From positions 4,092,001-4,156,000 of the forward strand of contig NC_013441.1 in assembly GCF_000024785.1 (NCBI RefSeq): 64,000 nucleotides of DNA. The letters are read 5' to 3'. Made by a program: the position numbers and the translations under genes. This stretch comes from Gordonia bronchialis DSM 43247. Its GTDB lineage: Bacteria; Actinomycetota; Actinomycetes; Mycobacteriales; Mycobacteriaceae. Shown piece by piece: positions 1 to 8,454 of the stretch (its first letter is position 1; each line of letters opens with the position of its first letter). Under the pieces are notes generated by a model. It was not told where the DNA came from, made no database searches, and was given only the letters and a program-made list of their open reading frames with translations.

Positions 1-148
1 CCTGCTCGAGGGCGCCGTAGACGATGCGCTCGGCGGTCGACTTCTTACCGTCCAGCAGGATCTTGTTGACCAGCTGGGTCACCAGCGGCGAACCGTAGAC
101 GGGGTCGTTGATGAGGGGGCGCTTGGGTGCGGGTCCTTTACGTGGCAT
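1..148 (-). CDS. rpsG: 30S ribosomal protein S7, N-terminal part
   Basis: Small-subunit protein that organises the 16S rRNA 3' major domain. Only the first 49 codons lie in the window; the gene runs off the left edge. The visible N-terminus begins [11 protein letters not shown] and continues through [15 protein letters not shown], the typical actinobacterial S7 start. The ATG is at 146-148, six bases after the rpsL stop codon. The AAGGGG near the rpsL 3' end can act as its ribosome binding site, so it is co-transcribed and probably translationally coupled with rpsL, as in other str operons. Confidence 0.97.
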
Positions 149-154
149 CGCTTA

Positions 155-526
155 TCAGTTCCCCTTCTTGGCGCCGTAGCGGCTGCGGGCCTGCTTGCGG
201 TCCTTGACACCCTGGGTGTCGAGCGACCCGCGGATGATCTTGTAACGCACACCCGGGAGGTCCTTCACACGACCGCCGCGGACGAGCACCATCGAGTGCT
301 CCTGCAGGTTGTGACCCTCACCGGGGATGTAGGCGGTGACCTCGACCGAGCTGGTCAGCCGCACACGGGCGACCTTGCGCAGCGCCGAGTTCGGCTTCTT
401 AGGGGTGGTGGTGTAGACGCGCGTGCACACTCCGCGACGCTGCGGGCTGCCCTTGAGGGCCGCGGTCTTGGTCTTCGCAGCCTTGTCGTGACGGCCCTTG
501 CGGACCAGCTGATTAATGGTTGGCAC
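155..526 (-). CDS. rpsL: 30S ribosomal protein S12
   Basis: Decoding-centre protein S12, 123 residues, the usual mycobacterial length. Start is GTG (524-526) giving [12 protein letters not shown], with GGAAG about 10 bases upstream. The PNSALRK and GGRVKDLPG segments that contact the streptomycin site are intact, with lysine at both classical resistance positions (K43 and K88), so the allele looks like the drug-sensitive form. It is the first gene of the str operon, followed by rpsG with a six-base gap. A sigma70-like promoter sits about 290 bp upstream. Confidence 0.98.
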   Translation of the reverse strand: MPTINQLVRKGRHDKAAKTKTAALKGSPQRRGVCTRVYTTTPKKPNSALRKVARVRLTSSVEVTAYIPGEGHNLQEHSMVLVRGGRVKDLPGVRYKIIRGSLDTQGVKDRKQARSRYGAKKGN

Positions 527-811
527 TAGGTGTTTCTTCCTTGTTGTCGTCTCGTCGTGGTTGGTGCTCCGGGCAAGCAGTCAGCGTCGAGAATCCCGAT
601 TCTGGTTGCTTCCACAACTCGCCCCACCAGCGCATTTGCGCTGGTCAGTACATTTATCGCTACCCCGAGGTCGGGCGTGTCTAACACTCGACAGCGGATT
701 CGCCTGTCAGTCCGTGTGGTTCCGGCCACCCGCGATCCGCCAGGCAGATCCCGGGTCCGCGAGGGCCTGTGGCCGGGCATGCGGACTGGCCCAGCATGTG
801 CCGGGCACCGA
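527..811 (-). promoter_or_regulatory. Long untranslated leader of the rpsL operon
   Basis: From the inferred transcription start near 811 to the rpsL GTG lies about 285 nt with no convincing reading frame on the minus strand. The length is unusual and leaves room for a structured leader or a second promoter: a TAGACA-like box with a GATAAA about 19 bp downstream lies near 650-680. No clear terminator hairpin was recognised. The rest of the gap, 847-995, holds nothing I can identify apart from upstream sequence of the next gene. Confidence 0.45.
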
Positions 812-817
812 CGATCC

Positions 818-846
818 ACTCTACCGACCGAGTTTGTACAGGTCAA
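818..846 (-). promoter_or_regulatory. Promoter of the rpsL operon
   Basis: On the minus strand, TTGACC at 846-841 is followed after exactly 17 bp by TAGAGT at 823-818, a near-consensus SigA-type promoter. It is the best-scoring pair in the long rpsL upstream region. Expected start of transcription is around 811. Confidence 0.65.
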
Positions 847-995
847 AAAACGGATTGCGCGAGGTGCTGCGCAACTGACGCGCAGGCGAACAGCGGGTGA
901 TCGGTCGATGTCGTCAACTCATCCACGAGCACGTTTGTTCCCGATCCGGCCAGCAGGTCGGGAGGAACAACCCCGGGTGGGGTTACAACTGAGTC

Positions 996-1649
996 ATGGC
1001 GTCGCGACGAAGTCTGCTCATCCCCCAGACCGCATCCCCGCGGATCGTCGTGGCCGTCGTATGTGGCGTCGTCCTGGGATTCGTCGTCGGTGCCTTCGGC
1101 GGGGACGGCGCGCAGGGCGTGCTCGTCGGCATCGCGGTCACCGCCGGGGTGTTCGTCGTCCTGGGATGGGCGGCACTCTGGCCGATGGACGCCGACGACA
1201 CCGAACGCCACGTCGGCCGCGAGGATTACCGGCCCGGCGTCGACGAACTCATCGTCGTCGCGGCCGCGGTGTGCGCTCTGGCCGGCATCGTGGTCCTGCT
1301 CATCGAGGGCGGATCGCACGCCCACCGCTTCCCGGCCGCGGTCGCACTCGCCGGGGTCTTCCTGTCCTGGGCCGCACTGCACCTCATGTATGCCGCCCGC
1401 TACGCCCATCTCTACTACGCCGGCGAGAAGCCGGGCGGCATCGACTTCAATGCGCAAGCGCCACCGGCATTTCGGGACTTCTTCTATTTCAGCTACAACC
1501 TCGGCATGACCTATCAGGTCTCGGACACCAGCGTCTCGGACCCGACGATCCGGTCGATCACCCTGCGTCATTGTCTGCTGTCCTACGCTTTTGGCGCGGT
1601 GATCCTCGCGACGACGATCAACCTGGTCGCGGGGATCGTCACGGGTTAG
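996..1649 (+). CDS. DUF1345 family membrane protein
   Basis: Integral membrane protein of 217 residues with four to five hydrophobic segments (about 18-40, 43-60, 84-104, 112-132, 186-210). The C-terminal half carries the DUF1345 hallmark [17 protein letters not shown] followed by [15 protein letters not shown], so family assignment is firm although no biochemical function is known for it. ATG at 996; no strong Shine-Dalgarno. The 3' end overlaps the convergent gene by 11 bp. Confidence 0.85.
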   Translation: MASRRSLLIPQTASPRIVVAVVCGVVLGFVVGAFGGDGAQGVLVGIAVTAGVFVVLGWAALWPMDADDTERHVGREDYRPGVDELIVVAAAVCALAGIVVLLIEGGSHAHRFPAAVALAGVFLSWAALHLMYAARYAHLYYAGEKPGGIDFNAQAPPAFRDFFYFSYNLGMTYQVSDTSVSDPTIRSITLRHCLLSYAFGAVILATTINLVAGIVTG

Positions 1650-2310
1650 GGGTCCGACGCTCCATCAGCGTCGCCTGCTGTTCGAGATTGGCCGTCTCCC
1701 AGGTCGTGTCGGCGTCGAGCGCGTATACGTCGTCGCCTAAGTCGTAGCGGGCCTGCAAAGCCATCGCCTCGGCCAGGAAGTGCGCCGACGACGCGGCCCG
1801 TTCGATCTGTAGGGCATGCGTCAGCTCGTGGATCAGCAACCGTCGGGCGGCCCAGCTGTCCAGGTGGTCGAACCTGGCGCCCAGGTTGCAATAGACGCGG
1901 CCGTCGACGCCGGGCACCGTGAACGCCCGCCCGTTGCGGCCGGCCAGGTCGGTGATCGCCACCCGCTCGAGCCAGTGCGCGTCGGCACCGAAAACGCAGC
2001 GGGCCATGGCGAATTCGGCCTCGTCGAGCCCGCGGTGCCGAATCCTGCGGCGGGCCTCGCGGCTCGACGCGAGCGCCACGACGATCGCCAGGACAACCGA
2101 GGCCGGGCCCGTCCACGCCATCAGGACAAGAACGTGGACACCGATGATCACCCCGATCGTCGACGCCGGACCGGATGGTCGCGCGCGTGGACCGAGCACC
2201 CGGACGCCCGCGGCGATCACGGCGCCCAGCAGCCATCCGTACAGACGCGCGGCCGCCGTGGCGCACCGAATCACCACCGCCGAGCCGCGACCCGGGTCAA
2301 TGTCCGACAT
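1639..2310 (-). CDS. Membrane protein with HELTH zinc-protease-like motif
   Basis: Product of 223 residues with two hydrophobic segments (about 23-42 and 50-80) and a soluble C-terminal domain. That domain contains [13 protein letters not shown] near residue 160, an HExxH motif of gluzincin-type metallopeptidases, followed about 16 residues later by a second acidic patch ([15 protein letters not shown]) that could give the third zinc ligand. Similar HELTHxxQ motifs occur in membrane-anchored putative peptidases, so protease activity is plausible but unproven. ATG at 2308-2310 lies 14 bp inside the upstream gene, suggesting coupling. The end overlaps the convergent DUF1345 gene. Confidence 0.7.
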   Translation of the reverse strand: MSDIDPGRGSAVVIRCATAAARLYGWLLGAVIAAGVRVLGPRARPSGPASTIGVIIGVHVLVLMAWTGPASVVLAIVVALASSREARRRIRHRGLDEAEFAMARCVFGADAHWLERVAITDLAGRNGRAFTVPGVDGRVYCNLGARFDHLDSWAARRLLIHELTHALQIERAASSAHFLAEAMALQARYDLGDDVYALDADTTWETANLEQQATLMERRTPNP

Positions 2311-2881
2311 AGGTCTTCGCGACCACGATCACCGCGGCAAGGGCCGCGGTGACGAGCCCGGCGACCAGCACCCGAAAGGTCAGCCGGTTGCCCCGGACAC
2401 GCTCGGACACGATCTCGATCGACGCTATGCGAATCACCACGATCCCACCGGCAACCAGCTGCGCTACTTGCGTCGGCACCGCGTCGAGCCAACCGAGAGC
2501 CAGGATGATCGCCGGCCACGAGGCCGACGAGACGATCGGCACCGCGTCACGCAGCTCGTCGAGCACCGACTCACGAAACTCCTCCGGATCGGTGTCCGCA
2601 CTCTGGCCATGCCCTTCCGGGATCGTGGCGTGCGCGATGACGTCGGCAAAGACGTGTGCGATGTAGGTGGTGATGCCAGTGCCCACCACCAGCAGCGCGG
2701 CCGTCCCCTCATCGATGGTGTGTGCGTTGGCCACGGCCACCGACGCGAGTACCAGGATGTTGCCGTACACGTAGGCCGACAGGCGCGAGGCGGCACGATG
2801 CGGCGGGAGAGGTCCGCCCCTGCGTGTGGTGACGATGCCGTACCAGACAGGACGGCGTCGCCGGCGGGAGTCAGCTTTCAT
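2297..2881 (-). CDS. Conserved four-helix membrane protein, function unknown
   Basis: Protein of 194 residues with a very basic N-terminus (RRRRR at 6-10) and about four hydrophobic helices (36-52, 60-80, 113-135, 165-190). The segment between helices two and three is acidic (DTDPEEFRESVLDELRDA). No recognised catalytic motif. It overlaps xthA by 11 bp upstream and the HELTH-motif gene by 14 bp downstream, so the three are probably translated from one mRNA. Confidence 0.65.
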   Translation of the reverse strand: MKADSRRRRRPVWYGIVTTRRGGPLPPHRAASRLSAYVYGNILVLASVAVANAHTIDEGTAALLVVGTGITTYIAHVFADVIAHATIPEGHGQSADTDPEEFRESVLDELRDAVPIVSSASWPAIILALGWLDAVPTQVAQLVAGGIVVIRIASIEIVSERVRGNRLTFRVLVAGLVTAALAAVIVVAKTYVGH

Positions 2882-3752
2882 GAGACGTCTGCGGCAGCTT
2901 CACCTTCGACGATCCACGCTTGGCCGGATTCGACGGCGGCGGGACCACTGGCCCGATGTCACCGTCCGGCGCCTCGTCGAGGTCGACGATCACCGGTGCG
3001 TGATCGCTGGGCTTGGTCCCCTTGCGCGCCTTGCGATCCACCCACGCCGCGGCGACCCGGTCGGTGGCACTTTCGCCGGCGAGGATGAGATCGATGCGCA
3101 TGCCGAGATCCTTGTGGAACATCCCGGCGCGGTAGTCCCAATAGCTGAAGACACGGGAGTCCGGCCACCGGTCACGGACCACGTCGTGCAGACCGAGCTC
3201 GGCGAACGCGGACAGCGCCGCCCGCTCGGGCTCGGTGACATGGGTGTGCCCCACGTAGGCGTCGGGGTCGAAGACGTCGGCGTCGGCCGGCGCGATGTTC
3301 ATGTCGCCACACAGCAGCGTCGACGACGGTTCGCTGATCGACTTCGCCAGTGCCGCAAGCCAGGTCAGTTTGTAGCGGTAATGGTCGGAATCCGGAACGC
3401 GGCCGTTGGGCACATAGAGGGAGTAGATCCGCAGGCCCCCGCACACGGCGGACACCGCCCGCGCCTCCAAGGTGGCGGGATCGGGGTAGCCCGGCATGTC
3501 GTCGAATCCGGTCGTCACGTCGTCGAGGCCCACCTTCGACAGCAACGCAACCCCGTTCCACTGCCCCTGTCCGTGATGGGCGATGGCATAACCGCGTTCG
3601 GCGAGGTCGGCGCCGAGTACGTCGTGAAATGCCTCGTCGGACAGCTTGGTCTCCTGCAGACACACCACGTCGGGTCGACGCTCGTCGAGCCACGGCAACA
3701 ACCGCGGGATGCGCTGCTTCACCGAGTTCACATTCCAAGTCGCGACACGCAT
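2871..3752 (-). CDS. xthA: Exodeoxyribonuclease III family AP endonuclease
   Basis: Base-excision-repair nuclease of the EEP (exonuclease/endonuclease/phosphatase) family, 293 residues. The N-terminus MRVATWNVNSVKQR carries the metal-binding Asn, followed by CLQETKL with the catalytic Glu near residue 36. Further on are GDMNIAP with the Asp/Asn pair, RIDLIL and SDHAPV with the C-terminal Asp-His. Length fits exonuclease III, plus a short basic tail (residues 275-293). It heads a three-gene run with the two membrane-protein genes downstream. Confidence 0.93.
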   Translation of the reverse strand: MRVATWNVNSVKQRIPRLLPWLDERRPDVVCLQETKLSDEAFHDVLGADLAERGYAIAHHGQGQWNGVALLSKVGLDDVTTGFDDMPGYPDPATLEARAVSAVCGGLRIYSLYVPNGRVPDSDHYRYKLTWLAALAKSISEPSSTLLCGDMNIAPADADVFDPDAYVGHTHVTEPERAALSAFAELGLHDVVRDRWPDSRVFSYWDYRAGMFHKDLGMRIDLILAGESATDRVAAAWVDRKARKGTKPSDHAPVIVDLDEAPDGDIGPVVPPPSNPAKRGSSKVKLPQTSHES

Positions 3753-3784
3753 GTCGTCGAGCGTAGTAGCCGCATGCGCTTCTG

Positions 3785-3811
3785 CCCCGCCACCGGTGGC
3801 TGGTGGCGGGG
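3785..3811 (-). terminator. GC-rich hairpin after the 13E12 gene
   Basis: Perfect 10-bp stem, CCCCGCCACC paired with GGTGGCGGGG, with a 7-nt loop. It lies 23 bases beyond the stop codon of the upstream minus-strand gene and before xthA. There is no U-run, as is common for actinobacterial terminators, so termination is inferred from position and stem stability. Confidence 0.55.
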
Positions 3812-3834
3812 TGAGTGCTGACGGTGGGGCGGGG

Positions 3835-5616
3835 TCAGGGTCCGGCTCGGAGGCGGTCGTCGTTGTCGAGGTTGATGCGGCGGATGGTCCAGCAGCCGGC
3901 GATCATCCGGCGGATACGACGACTGTCGGGGGTGTCCCGCACATCCCGGATCAGCGGGGCGGTCGTCGCGGCCCGGGATTGTTGGTCGTGTTCGCGTTGG
4001 ACACGAATGACTTTCAGGTAGGCCACGATCTGCGGGCCGATGTCATTGACCCGATTGATCCGCGCCTCATTCGGCGGCATCCCGTCCTCGGTGTTCAACC
4101 GCCACGCCGTCCGCCCGGCATCCGGCCCGTCGGTGAGGACGCTGGTGGTGTACTGGCCGGGTTTCGGGCCGACCATCCGGTTGTGCGGCCCGCACGCGGT
4201 GGTCAGGGTGTCGATGTCGGTGGTGCCGCCGTCGGCCCAGTCTTTGTCGGCGTGGTGGATTTCGCTGTAGGCGGTCGAGGTGGTGCAGCCCGGGCAGGTG
4301 CAGCCGGGTTGGTGAGCGAAGATCATGTACCGCTGATCGCGTGATGCCAACCGTTCCCCATGCCCCAAATACAAGGGCGCTTCGGTGTGATCGGCGAACA
4401 CCGCCAAATGCTGCTGGGCTTCGGCTGCCAAGGCGATGACATCGGAGATCGGCAACATCGCGCCGGTGGTGGTTTCCCCGACCCCGGCCTGCTCGCGCAA
4501 CTCGGAGTCGGTGATCTTCACAACCAGATGCGGCGGCAGGCCGCGATGCGACGCACCCAACACCCCACCATCCAACGCCGCGCGCAGGATCGCCTTCAAC
4601 GCATCATGGTTGCGTTGCTCCGGGCTGCGATCATCACGCCCGGCGGCCTCGGCCACCTGTTGTTCGTCGACCCCGTCGACCGGTCCTACCAACGGGACTT
4701 CATCGGCCGGGTTGTTCATGCCCTTCGCAGCCCAGGCCGCCAACACCATGTCGAACATGGCCCGGGTGACCGGATCCAGATGCCCGACGATCTTCGACAT
4801 CAACTGCGAATCCTGCGGCGACAGACGAATCCCGCGCCGCCGAGCCCGGTCGCGGTCCTCGGTCAACGATCCATCCGGATCCAGATAGCCCAGGATCTTC
4901 TGCCCCACCTTCCCGATCTGGGTGGGCGTACACGACCGGGCCGCATCGACCAACAGCATTTCCGCGGCCTGCTTCTTCTCCGGAATCACTGCGGCGGGAA
5001 TCTTGTCGAGCGCCTCCAACACCGCAGTCACATGACTTGGCCCGAGAGCGCCCTCAGCCACCGCGTCGGCCAGATACGGATGTTTCGGGGTGAGTCGTTC
5101 ACCCTGCATCGAATACTTGGCACAGATCGCGTCCATCGCCGCGACCCGACCACGCAGATCAGTGATACGCAGCCGGTCGTCCATGAACTGGCGGATCGAC
5201 TTATGGCCGGTCTTCGTGAACGCACCACGGTCCGAGATGTCCATCACCCGCCGATGCCCCAACCCCCACAACCGGCGAGCGATCAGCTCATGGGCTTCGG
5301 CCACCTCCACGACCTGCGCATCCGACAAACCCGAGGACTCCGCCACCGCGATCTGATCGACCACCTGCCCCAACAACGCATACAGAGCCGGCAGATCACC
5401 GTCGGGGCCCGACGACTCCGCAGACTCCACAGTCGGTGCCGGATCGCGCCCGGTCGCGATCCGCGCGGCCATCAACGCCGCATACGACTGCGGCAGATCC
5501 GGCTCCCACCCCTGACCCGGCCGCCACACCTCCCACGACTCGAACCCCGCCGACGAACGCGAGTCATCCGGCAACGGCTGATCGCCTGGCTGAACGTTGT
5601 ACTTGTTGTCGGCCAC
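3835..5616 (-). CDS. 13E12 repeat family protein, DUF222 with HNH endonuclease domain
   Basis: Protein of 593 residues from the preferred start. The N-terminal two thirds are a helical DUF222 region. The C-terminus holds an HNH nuclease fold: paired cysteines CTCPGC, then SEIHHADKDWADGG and LTTACGPHNRMV. The family is repeated many times in mycobacterial and Gordonia genomes and is thought to be mobile or selfish, but its action is not established. Start chosen at GTG 5616 because GGGGAGGGGG precedes it by about 4 bases; the frame stays open to an ATG at 5694, which lacks such a site. Confidence 0.85.
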   Translation of the reverse strand: MADNKYNVQPGDQPLPDDSRSSAGFESWEVWRPGQGWEPDLPQSYAALMAARIATGRDPAPTVESAESSGPDGDLPALYALLGQVVDQIAVAESSGLSDAQVVEVAEAHELIARRLWGLGHRRVMDISDRGAFTKTGHKSIRQFMDDRLRITDLRGRVAAMDAICAKYSMQGERLTPKHPYLADAVAEGALGPSHVTAVLEALDKIPAAVIPEKKQAAEMLLVDAARSCTPTQIGKVGQKILGYLDPDGSLTEDRDRARRRGIRLSPQDSQLMSKIVGHLDPVTRAMFDMVLAAWAAKGMNNPADEVPLVGPVDGVDEQQVAEAAGRDDRSPEQRNHDALKAILRAALDGGVLGASHRGLPPHLVVKITDSELREQAGVGETTTGAMLPISDVIALAAEAQQHLAVFADHTEAPLYLGHGERLASRDQRYMIFAHQPGCTCPGCTTSTAYSEIHHADKDWADGGTTDIDTLTTACGPHNRMVGPKPGQYTTSVLTDGPDAGRTAWRLNTEDGMPPNEARINRVNDIGPQIVAYLKVIRVQREHDQQSRAATTAPLIRDVRDTPDSRRIRRMIAGCWTIRRINLDNDDRLRAGP

Positions 5617-5817
5617 CGAACCCCCTCCCCGCCGTATCGAATCTATGTTCGACAGTACCGAGCGGTCGTGGTGGGCGCAAGGGGAATCGCACACAATTTC
5701 GAACTAATCTGAAACGTATTGCGGTCCAACCATATTCGGGCCCCCTACGCGACACGTGCCGAGCACTCAGACCACGGATCACGCACTCCGGATACCCGGC
5801 ATGCAAGGATCGTGGAC

Positions 5818-6462
5818 ATGGTGGTTGCGACTTCCGACGACCCCGGACAGACAACCGACCGCTCGCGGCTCTGGTGGGCCCGTCTGCTCCGACTCGCCTT
5901 CGCCGCCCTCGGGTGCGCCGCCCTGATCGCCCTGCCGGTGTACCGATGGGGCGCAGCCGGCTTCACCCTCGCCAACTACTTCAGCTACTTCACCGTGCTC
6001 AGCAATGTCGCCACCGTGATCGTCCTCCTCGTGGGTGCGCTGATCGCACCGAACTCGCCTTCCTGGCAATGGGTTCGGGGCGCGGTCACCACGATGATGG
6101 TCATCACCGGGATCGTCTACGCGCTCCTGCTGTCGGGGATAGACGTCAACCTGAACATCGACTGGATCAATGACGTCATGCACCGCGTGATGCCACTGGT
6201 GATCCTGATCGACTGGATCGTGTTGCGCGCCTGGCGACTACCCGATCGCAGCTGGCTGACCTGGATGGCGATCCCGCTGATCTACGGCGTCTATACCCTG
6301 AGCCGCGGCCCGGTGGTCGACTGGTATTTCTATCCGTTCATCGATCCGCGCACGCAAGGCTATGTGTCGATGACGATCTCGCTGGTCGTCGTGCTCATCG
6401 GCATGACGCTGATGTCCTTCGGCGTCTACTGGCTCGGTACCCGCGGGCGCAACGGCCGATAG
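5818..6462 (+). CDS. Pr6Pr family membrane protein
   Basis: Polytopic membrane protein of 214 residues with six hydrophobic segments. The features FTLANYFSYFTVLSN after the first helix and YFYPFIDP before the last are characteristic of the Pr6Pr (predicted six-pass, FAR-17a/AIG1-like) family. Function in bacteria is unknown. The ATG at 5818 is preceded by AAGGA at 8 bases; an in-frame ATG at 5719 lacks a binding site and would add a polar extension. The 3' end overlaps the convergent esterase gene by 37 bp. Confidence 0.78.
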   Translation: MVVATSDDPGQTTDRSRLWWARLLRLAFAALGCAALIALPVYRWGAAGFTLANYFSYFTVLSNVATVIVLLVGALIAPNSPSWQWVRGAVTTMMVITGIVYALLLSGIDVNLNIDWINDVMHRVMPLVILIDWIVLRAWRLPDRSWLTWMAIPLIYGVYTLSRGPVVDWYFYPFIDPRTQGYVSMTISLVVVLIGMTLMSFGVYWLGTRGRNGR

Positions 6463-7820
6463 GACACGATCCCGGCGGCCTCCGGCGGGGCCTGCGCGCC
6501 CAGGTCCTCGCCACGGATGAATCGTCCCCAGATGGACCGCAGGACCCGCCCGTCGTCGGCGATCTGTGACCACGGCGCGCCGGTCAGCAGGGTTGCCGAT
6601 TCCCAGTCGGCCTCCGAGCCGAAGAGCAGCGGTAACTCGATGCAGTGCGCCGCGCCGTAGGCGCTGGTGGGGACGTGCCAGTCGATGCGGTACCGGATGG
6701 CCGTCCCACCCGCGGCTGCGTGATCGCGGGCGAATCGGTCGATGTCGCGGCTGTAGACGATGCGGGTGACCGTCCGCGACACCAGCCGACGCACCAACGG
6801 GCCGACGATCGGTACCCGCTCGACAACGTCCATCCTCGGGACCTGCGGCAGAAAGTAGTCGGTCTCGTCGCGGTTGTACCCGATGAGCAGTTCGATGCCC
6901 GAAGCGCCTCGCGTCCAGGCCTTCTCGATGTCCTCGTCGGCGGGTAGCGGGTCGTGTCCGTACTGCGGACCGAAGGCCATCAAACCCTTGAGACCGTAGC
7001 GCGGGCCGTCGGCGATCAACTCGGCCTGGATGTCCAGGATCTCCGCCACCGACGACGACGCGTCGAGGTGGCGGGTCCGGTCGAACATCTGGGTGGTCAT
7101 CGCAGTCCGGTTGTGACGCAACCCCAACGGGGCGCTCTGCACGATCGCCCGGCGAAACAGACGCCGCTCGGCCGGCACCGCCAGCAGATGCGCGATGGCA
7201 TCGCCGCCGGCGGACTGGCCCATCATGGTGATGCGGTCGGGATCGCCGCCGAACGCTCCGACGTTTTCCTGGACCCACTCCAACGCGGCCATGATGTCGA
7301 GTAACCCCAGGTTGGCCGGCCGCTCGGGACTGCCGTCACCCAGGAAGCCGAAGATGCCCAGCCGATAGGTCACGGCGACGAAGACGATGCGTTCCTCGGC
7401 CACCAGCGCGTCGGGGTCGAAGTGCGGGTCGTCACCGGCGCCGAGCACGTAGGACCCGCCGTGCACCCACACCACCACCGGCAGTGGGTCGCCGGTGTCG
7501 TCGGTGGGCCGGGTGACGGTCAGGCGCAGGCAGTCCTCGTCGGGGGTCTGGGTGGTCACCGGGCCGCCGAGCGTCTCCACGAGATACGGGCTCGGGAGCT
7601 GCGGGCACGCCGGTGCGGGCGAGGTTGCCTCGTGGGGCTCGATCCATCGGTCGACACGCTCGGGCAGGGCGAAGCGGTCGGCCCGGGCGTACCGGATGGA
7701 TCTGGCGCGGACGACCAGCCCGTCGACGACACCGAGGACCGGACCGCACGGCGGCTCGAACCGGCGTCGGCCGGCATCGCCTACGGTCGAGTCGGATGAA
7801 TTCACCGCGTTGTCCTGCAT
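6426..7820 (-). CDS. Type B carboxylesterase
   Basis: Alpha/beta hydrolase of the carboxylesterase type B/para-nitrobenzyl esterase family, 464 residues. The oxyanion HGG is at about 120-122, the nucleophile Ser203 is in GQSAGG, and the GAAHCIELP segment probably supplies the catalytic His; an acidic member lies in the RDETDYF region. There is no signal peptide, so it is expected to be cytoplasmic. Substrate is unknown. ATG at 7818-7820. It is a single gene, convergent with and overlapping the Pr6Pr gene. Confidence 0.88.
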   Translation of the reverse strand: MQDNAVNSSDSTVGDAGRRRFEPPCGPVLGVVDGLVVRARSIRYARADRFALPERVDRWIEPHEATSPAPACPQLPSPYLVETLGGPVTTQTPDEDCLRLTVTRPTDDTGDPLPVVVWVHGGSYVLGAGDDPHFDPDALVAEERIVFVAVTYRLGIFGFLGDGSPERPANLGLLDIMAALEWVQENVGAFGGDPDRITMMGQSAGGDAIAHLLAVPAERRLFRRAIVQSAPLGLRHNRTAMTTQMFDRTRHLDASSSVAEILDIQAELIADGPRYGLKGLMAFGPQYGHDPLPADEDIEKAWTRGASGIELLIGYNRDETDYFLPQVPRMDVVERVPIVGPLVRRLVSRTVTRIVYSRDIDRFARDHAAAGGTAIRYRIDWHVPTSAYGAAHCIELPLLFGSEADWESATLLTGAPWSQIADDGRVLRSIWGRFIRGEDLGAQAPPEAAGIVSYRPLRPRVPSQ

Positions 7821-7932
7821 GGCCTCCGACGTTACCCATCACGGGCGGCGACGCCCCGCAGGTGCGCGGTCGATGTTCCGGCGGTTTCGCGATAGGGCTG
7901 CAGATGACGCCGGATCGCGCTGTACCACCACC

Positions 7933-8454
7933 ATGCGTACGTCCGTCGTCATGATTCTCGCCGCAATGCTGACCGCCACCGGTTTCGTGATCGGAGCAGG
8001 CGCAGCAGAGGCGGCTCCCAGCTGGAACGGCCAGTGGACCCTGACGCGCTACGCCGCGTCGAAGACCGGCACCAGCCTCGCCGCCCGGCAGCGCGAACCC
8101 GATTTCTCCAACGTGTACACCTTCGCCACGCGCTGTTCGGCAGGGAAATGTGTGGCCACGGTGGTCGACGGTCCGCCCGCTGCGAACCCGACGATCCCGC
8201 GTCCGCCTCGCTACACCTGGAACGGTGCCACGTGGATGGAACAGTTCGACTGGCAGTGGGACTGCTACATGGGCGCGGGCAAACCCAAGGTCTGGGCACC
8301 GGCACACTCGGTCGCCTGGTACACCCCGCAACGCGACGGAACCAAGACGGGTACGTGGCGCACCGTCATCGACAGCGGCCCCTGCCGCGGGACGGTCGTG
8401 ATGGCGGTGAAGGCCACCCCCAAGACAGCGGTCCCGGGCTTCCCCGGATCATGA
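7933..8454 (+). CDS. Exported conserved protein of mycobacterial type
   Basis: Protein of 173 residues with a Sec signal peptide (hydrophobic 6-22, cleavage likely after AAEAA near 27). The mature part is rich in tryptophan and aromatic residues: WNGQWTLTRYA, EPDFSNVYTF, YTWNGATWMEQFDWQWDCY and GTWRTVIDSGPCRGTVVM. Two cysteine pairs could form disulfides. Proteins of this layout are widespread in mycobacteria and relatives, but I know of no function. Start chosen at ATG 7933 immediately before the signal sequence; the upstream frame is an unlikely extension. The 3' end overlaps the convergent monooxygenase gene by 6 bp. Confidence 0.78.
   Translation: MRTSVVMILAAMLTATGFVIGAGAAEAAPSWNGQWTLTRYAASKTGTSLAARQREPDFSNVYTFATRCSAGKCVATVVDGPPAANPTIPRPPRYTWNGATWMEQFDWQWDCYMGAGKPKVWAPAHSVAWYTPQRDGTKTGTWRTVIDSGPCRGTVVMAVKATPKTAVPGFPGS

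Noticed and set aside
530..1747. 405-codon plus-strand frame overlapping the rpsL leader and the DUF1345 gene
   Set aside because: Extremely Arg-rich low-complexity translation; the DUF1345 frame in the same region is the real one.
4360..5712. 450-codon plus-strand frame opposite the 13E12 gene
   Set aside because: Arg/His/Gln-rich composition typical of an antisense shadow; the minus frame has DUF222 and HNH motifs.
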